Positions 59,484-64,000 of a stretch of DNA of 64,000 bases are shown piece by piece (the first letter of the stretch is position 1; each line of letters opens with the position of its first letter). Source of the DNA: Henricia sp. BOLD:AAB3569 (lineage: Eukaryota > Echinodermata > Asteroidea > Spinulosida > Echinasteridae); assembly GCA_037783545.1 (NCBI GenBank), contig JBBELK010000064.1:1178001-1242000 (forward strand), given 5' to 3'. The translations under genes and the position numbers were made by a program. The notes beneath the pieces are model-generated. The model saw nothing but the letters and a program-made list of their open reading frames with translations, made no database searches and was not told the DNA's origin.

Positions 59484-59639
59484 ACTATTGTCCATCCTCC
59501 TGTTGGAAAAAGTAAAGGGAGCCCTCTTGTGATGATCTGCAGAGAGGAGCATCTTGAGCAGTTACTCTGTGGTTTAGGCCCTCTATCGAAAGAAACATCA
59601 CTAAGGAGCTCCAGCAGGAAATCTGTGCAAGAGGAGGAG
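59484..59639 (+). CDS. Candidate 52-codon coding exon of an unrecognised protein
   Basis: An acceptor-like CATGCTGTTTAG ends at 59483 and a GAGGAG|GTGAGG donor follows 59639. The interval is 156 nt, exactly 52 codons with the same phase at both ends, and one frame is open throughout. It reads VGKSKGSPLVMICREEHLEQ, continues LLCGLGPLSKETSLRSSSRK and ends SVQEEE. The segment is purine-rich on this strand and less AT-rich than its surroundings, as expected for coding sequence. No repeat ends surround it. No domain is recognised, and the Ser/Lys/Glu tail suggests a disordered region. The frame also stays open beyond the donor to a stop at 59684 across two copies of GATGAGGTGCCTAGATG-like sequence. 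Confidence 0.4.
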
Positions 59640-59699
59640 GTGAGGTGCCTAGATGAGGATGAGGTGCCTAGATGCCCTCGGTGATTCAAGCAGCACTAG

Positions 59700-60405
59700 C
59701 TGAATGGCCCCACATTTCCAGATGAGGCAAACTATGGTTTTCATCGATTTAGGTGCACATTTGTGCTGAGGGAGCCTCAGGTACCCGCTTTTGCAACGGG
59801 CCAATTCATCTAAATGTAATGATTGTCAAACATTGCTATCCTGATCGTGAGCTTTTTCCTCTTTTTCATTTGTAGGACAAACTGATTAAGAACAAATAAA
59901 CAATCAAATTTTAGTAATATGATTTAAACCCAAATCAACCTAATTTTTACAGGTGATTATAAACCCAAACTTCCCAGGGTGTATGAAAAATCATTTCATG
60001 AGCATTAGAAAGAATAGGCCTACCCAGTATATTAGTATCGTTCATGAAAAAGGGGCTTCCCCTATTTGCAGAATTTTTGAATCTGATTTTGATTGCTACA
60101 TTAGATCAGTGATTATATAGATGGCAGTCGTCCTTCCCATCTCCTAAATTGGCTGTATTGCCTGAGCCGGCTGCATCAATTCAATGCAACATCTCTCAAA
60201 TGAAATGCTTAATAGAAGTGCATGGCTTAAAAAAATTACCAGGGATTATTCCAGTTCTACGTTTATTAAAGTTTAAAAATAGGTTACAGTTCAGGACAGA
60301 GTCCAAAAAGCATGGTGTGGAAAATTTGGCAATTTGTAATAAAACGGTCACAAGAAGACGGCCGTGTTTCCCAGGTGGATATTTATCAAAGCAAGTAGGC
60401 CACCT
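59700..60405. other. Unassigned sequence
   Basis: AT-rich, no gene or repeat recognised. Confidence 0.35.
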
Positions 60406-60624
60406 ATGACTAGCGTTTTAACTCAGCGGGCAATTTTTTCCAGCACAGTGTTTTCACCTGCGCTCCGAAGTTGCGTTTTAATTGGGATGGGAAACAATCC
60501 AATAAGGTTTGTCATCGGCTGTGTCAACGTGGCTCGGGGCATTGCGGAGCGACTTGGGGCATCGGTTTGGAAAGAGGACTATCTGCTGCCACGCCTGGTT
60601 AAGTGGAAATCCGAACTTGCTTGA
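60406..60624 (+). CDS. Possible 72-residue open frame, function unknown
   Basis: From the ATG at 60406 to the TGA at 60622-60624 the frame is open for 72 codons. The second half is the GC- and CpG-richest part of this neighbourhood and reads CVNVARGIAERLGASVWKED followed by YLLPRLVKWKSELA, which is amphipathic and protein-like. The first half is less convincing. Start context is moderate. It could be the last exon of a longer gene, a microprotein, or a chance frame in a GC-rich patch. No family recognised and no repeat signature found. Confidence 0.25.
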   Translation: MTSVLTQRAIFSSTVFSPALRSCVLIGMGNNPIRFVIGCVNVARGIAERLGASVWKEDYLLPRLVKWKSELA

Positions 60625-61933
60625 CTTTGGGGAAAGGGGGGAGGGAGGGTGTTAAGTGATAAAGGGGTCGAAATCAGTGATTGTCTTAAATTGGAAAGGT
60701 AACTCTGACTTTAAATCCACTGCCTGCAGGTTGAGGAAGTGGCCGTGAGAGTCAGCTCCCATGGATTGTAAAATGCAGTGAGGCTAACATAGTAATCAAA
60801 TTTACGAGGGGGAAGTTGATTTTTTTTATTCTGCAACAAATTTGAGCACAGTATTAGCACACAATTATAAGAGTAATTGATATTAATGAAATAAATTTTC
60901 CTGTAGCTACTCTTTTAGTACCTGGGTATGGACAACTACCCAGGTTATCAATTACTCGGGTAAGTCAAGGGTAGTGTGAACCCCATCAAAAAGTGCCAGT
61001 CAGAAGCCATAGCCTAGTGTTGTCAAAATGGTTCCAGCTTTGTCTTGGGCTTGTGGCTGAGTTCACCTCAGCCATTCCATAATAAATAGTACCACTCCAT
61101 AGAGGTCGACCTGCGATTCCCTTGAGCCACGACAGAACACTCGGCATCAAGCAAAAGTTACACTCGGGTCACAAAACTTTAACAAATCGTGTGAGCATAG
61201 CTGAATAAGCGGCAACTCGACACAATAATCGCGAACACTCTCAGATTTATGTATTGCCACATGGTATGCCCTGATTTCTCCACTCCCCTCCCCCCCCAAG
61301 CAATTTAGATTCTATAAACTGTAACAACAGCAGAGTCAAATCAGGCATGCAGTTATTATAACATTCAATGTATCCTTTGCCACAATAGCAGCTCTAAATT
61401 TAGGGCACGAATTTAGGCCTTAAACATGTAATTGAATCAGGAGACCGCCATAACCAGGACAGACGTAGAGATAGCGAACTGTTTGTTCACCTTGTGGACT
61501 ATAAGCGCACATGCCATAATTGTTTTCAAGTATTTGGGCATAATTGACGATGCACGGTCATACCACGTGCATGCTTTGTGTTTGCTGGGCCATTTGAATT
61601 TTATATAAGGCCACCAGTATCATAACCAGTAATTTGTTCCATATGTTGATAATCCACCATATGTAATTAAAATAGCCGAACCGCATGTGAAGTAACTCCG
61701 GGATTGTAATTTAAACTGTAGGCCTAATCATATTTTGTATCTTATTGAGGGCCAGCAGATAAAGAATATCCAAAATTGCAAAACTTGTAATGCTGTAAAA
61801 ACTAGGCCATGGCTATATAATTACAGACGCAATACAAGGGACACTGAAAAGGGTTTAACATTTTTTAGGTTGCAAGGTATAGGGGATTTTTTTTCCAGAT
61901 ACATTTAAGCAACTGAAATTATTTCCAAAAGCC
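60625..61933. other. Unassigned sequence with family F-like words
   Basis: TACCTGGGTATGG, CTACCCAGGTTA and TACTCGGGTAAG at 60920-60965 resemble degraded family F modules. Otherwise nothing is recognised. Confidence 0.35.
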
Positions 61934-62270
61934 ATGTTCACAGTGGGATTTTCTCTTTTTGCTACCTCACAGAAAGTTACCGTGGCCACGGGACTAAATA
62001 CAGCCTTGTAAAACGGTAAAACGCGGCTGAGCAAGAAGTTTTCAGGTCCTCGTTTGTCCTACGTTCCCAAGGGATTTTCTCTTCCCCAACCTCACACGAA
62101 ATTTACCGCAACCTGCAGAAACATTCCTGCGTGTAATTTTACCATTTGGATTTTTCTGCGGAATGTTACCGTGACTTGACTGAAAAGCTACCATGGCTGA
62201 GGGGGAAAATCTCAGCTTCCTTTCTCAACCTGTAAATTTTACATCACGGTTGCAATATCTTGACAGAGGT
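61934..62270. mobile_element. Decayed family G-like sequence
   Basis: CACAGTGGGATTTTCTC and CCCAAGGGATTTTCTC repeat at an interval of about 120 bp, with TTACCGTGGCC, TTTACCGCAACC and TTACCGTGAC words, the texture of the family G arms. Boundaries are not defined. Confidence 0.35.
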
Positions 62271-62274
62271 GTTA

Positions 62275-62979
62275 AGGCGTGTTCCCATGGGACTTTTTTT
62301 TTCGCGCCCTCGCAGGAACTTTCCCTGACTCTCTGTAAACATTCCTTCCTGTAAATCTCCCTTCCTGTAAATCTCCCGTGCGTTCCCACTTTGACTTACC
62401 ATATATTTTACACGACGCGAGCGGGAAATTTAGCTACTTGGCTGGCCATATGTGGTCAGTTGAGGGCGTGGTTTACATCACCTTTGACCTAACAGGATAT
62501 TTGACATGCCATGCGATACACATATTGGCGCGAAATTATTAATTGTGTGCATGCTGCACGAAACCCAATCAAATTTCAAACAACTTCGATTAAACTTGCC
62601 ATTATAGTTGCGAAGAAAAGAGCATGAAAAAACACGTGCGTACGTACATACAGGGCCCGTATATAATAACCAGAATCTTTTTGCGCAATGTGTGGTGGGA
62701 TTTCACGATGCAGGAAGTGACGTCATCCATTTGTCATTTTACACAGCGGCAGCAGTAGTTCTACAGGCTGTTCCCATTGGACTTTTCGAGTGCCCTGTAA
62801 AACTCCCGCAGTTGAGCGAAACATTTCCGCGGCCTCTCTCGCCCTGTACGTTTTACATCGTGGTCGCGGTAACTTTACAGGGACGTTAATTCTCCATGCG
62901 TCCCCATTGGGCTAAATTTTGTTACTCTCCCGCACAACCACGGGAGTTTAACCAAAAATAGTCCAATGGGAACACCACT
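62275..62979. mobile_element. Family G-like MITE copy 4, 705 bp, TTA duplication
   Basis: AGGCGTGTTCCCATGGGACTT and AGTCCAATGGGAACACCACT are the ends, TTA flanks both (62272-62274, 62980-62982). Further internal GTTCCCATTGGACTTTT (62770-62786) and GTCCCCATTGGGCTAAA (62901-62917) show repeated end modules. The frame 62608-62889 is spurious. Confidence 0.75.
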
Positions 62980-63063
62980 TTAGTTCTGTGGGTCTCCCCA
63001 TTGATAATCATATCATGAATCATGGTGTAGTTTTAAAAAGTCTAAAGAGAACACCACTAAAGA

Positions 63064-63160
63064 CAGGGGTGGATCCAGGAATTTTTCCAGGAGGGGGTTT
63101 TGCCACCAGGGAGGGGTTTTGCTCATCAGATTATTATGTCGGCTTGTTTCGGACAGTCAG
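63064..63160. mobile_element. hAT-like end fragment
   Basis: CAGGGGTGGATCCAGGAATT matches the terminus of the CAGGGGCGGATCC family. The rest differs and no right end was found. Confidence 0.4.
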
Positions 63161-63387
63161 ACCACTTTAGTATAATAATAATGTGAACATGTGGCTTTCC
63201 AATTAATTCCCTTCCCTCACTTTGGTCTAGTCATTTTTTAGCAATATTAATTTTCCATTGACCACAGACAAGATTTGTTTGAAGGTTACCCAAGTGCTCC
63301 ATCATAAAAACTTTGTACAGCCCCTATTCCCTGCAAAACAGTCACTGTATTGTAACAAAATCCATGCCATGCTCCAGATAACAAAGA

Positions 63388-63827
63388 ACTTTGCCCAGTT
63401 GCACTACCATGCAACGCCAGAAAAATTGTGTCCATAGGGAAAAAGGGAGTATACCAATTATTGTGCCATGGGGCGGATCCCGGATTTTGAAAAGGGGGGG
63501 CGTGAAATGTTTAAGTATGAAATGCTGATGACAATGAAATAGCGAGCGCGTAGCGCGAAGCCCTGAAGGCTTCTAGATGGATTCTAGATGGTCTGTGGTG
63601 CGATCTGAGGCAATATTTAACCACTTTAAGCAGGAAAAGTGTGCACGAAAAGTTGTTTGTTTGTTGTTTTTTTTGGGAAAAGGGGGGTGCGTGCGCCCCC
63701 CACGCCCCCCCTGGATCCGCCCCTGGTGCCTTATAGCTCAGCTGGTAGAGATTCTGCCCGGTGAGTCGGAGGTCTCGGGTTCGGATCCCGATTAGGCCCT
63801 TACGATTTTTCTCTCATCCCAAGTTTG
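63388..63827 (+). mobile_element. tRNA-derived SINE split by a later insertion
   Basis: Shares both flanks with the SINE at 14706-14888. The 70-nt tRNA-like part at 63728-63797 has acceptor pair GCCTTAT/ATTAGGC, A box in TAGCTCAGCTGGTAGAG, B box GGTTCGGATCC and a perfect T stem (TCGGG/CCCGA), better preserved than the other copy. A 259-bp element interrupts it directly upstream of the tRNA part. Confidence 0.75.
63467..63725. mobile_element. CAGGGGCGGATCC-type element inside the SINE
   Basis: CATGGGGCGGATCCCGG and CTGGATCCGCCCCTG are imperfect inverted ends. GTGC occurs on both sides (63463-63466, 63726-63729), where the 14.7-kb copy has it once. Shares its body with 44340-44571. A G-tract hairpin (GGGGGGTGCGTGCGCCCCCC) is near the right end. 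Confidence 0.75.
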
Positions 63828-64000
63828 GATGCTTCAGATAGTAATGGAACATTAGATTTTTCATTTTTATTCAGCATACAAAATTTACCAATAACTGTCA
63901 TTTTGTGCAAGGGCGATTTAGTAAAACTGCAAATTTCATATGTCAAAATTTGACTAGAATATGAAGATAATTGACTAAATTCTTTGATATAAATAACTGA

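Noticed and set aside
63728-63797. Functional tRNA gene
   Set aside because: The T arm is good but the anticodon stem is not, and it sits within a repeated SINE.
1-64000. Autonomous transposase, reverse transcriptase or viral gene
   Set aside because: No catalytic motif of DDE/D, RT or viral proteins was seen in any frame. All elements look non-autonomous.

Overview
The window looks like non-coding genomic DNA from a marine invertebrate animal, most likely a deuterostome such as an echinoderm. The reasons are: no long reading frame anywhere, Pol III-type tRNA-derived SINEs, many short inverted-repeat (MITE-like) transposons with clear target-site duplications, TA and poly-C simple repeats, scattered TACATGTA words and AT-rich intron-like sequence. 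No bacterial or viral gene organisation is present. The clade call is inference from texture, not from a diagnostic gene.

Layout. 1-5.2 kb holds an 758-bp MITE, a CAGGG-ended element, a CpG-rich patch with a GT donor, and two further MITE-type pieces. 5.26-14.08 kb is a tandem array of nine ~0.9-1.1 kb units in two alternating types (A and B). The units carry repeated TGACGTCA palindromes, TGACCTTGA words and a GCGCCCTCTAG word in fixed order and orientation. 14.1-24 kb contains a tRNA-derived SINE, two GAGTC-rich clusters, a CACTG-ended element and several MITEs, including a 1.17-kb one (family F) carrying a nested element. 24.2-25.7 kb is a 1.57-kb TTAA-flanked element. 25.7-44 kb is mostly anonymous sequence with foldback elements, short palindromes, a TA-tract element, hairpin MITEs and a second TTAA element. 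44-50 kb has hAT-like pieces and the second family F copy with two other nested MITEs. 50-64 kb has a tRNA-derived SINE with a long body, more MITEs, a TTAA element with a near-perfect palindrome, and a SINE split by a later insertion.

Genes. No protein family could be recognised. Four short stretches look exon-like by reading frame, splice sites or composition: 30478-30691 on the minus strand, and 31811-31935, 59484-59639 and 60406-60624 on the plus strand. All are low confidence. If the window belongs to one or more genes, most of it is intron.

The strongest candidates for something new are the 8.8-kb array, which reads like a tandem regulatory or insulator macrosatellite, and the reciprocal nesting of MITEs in the two family F copies, which gives in-window empty-site evidence. 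A wider pattern is that many MITE families with unrelated bodies all show 3-bp target duplications, while a separate set is flanked by TTAA.
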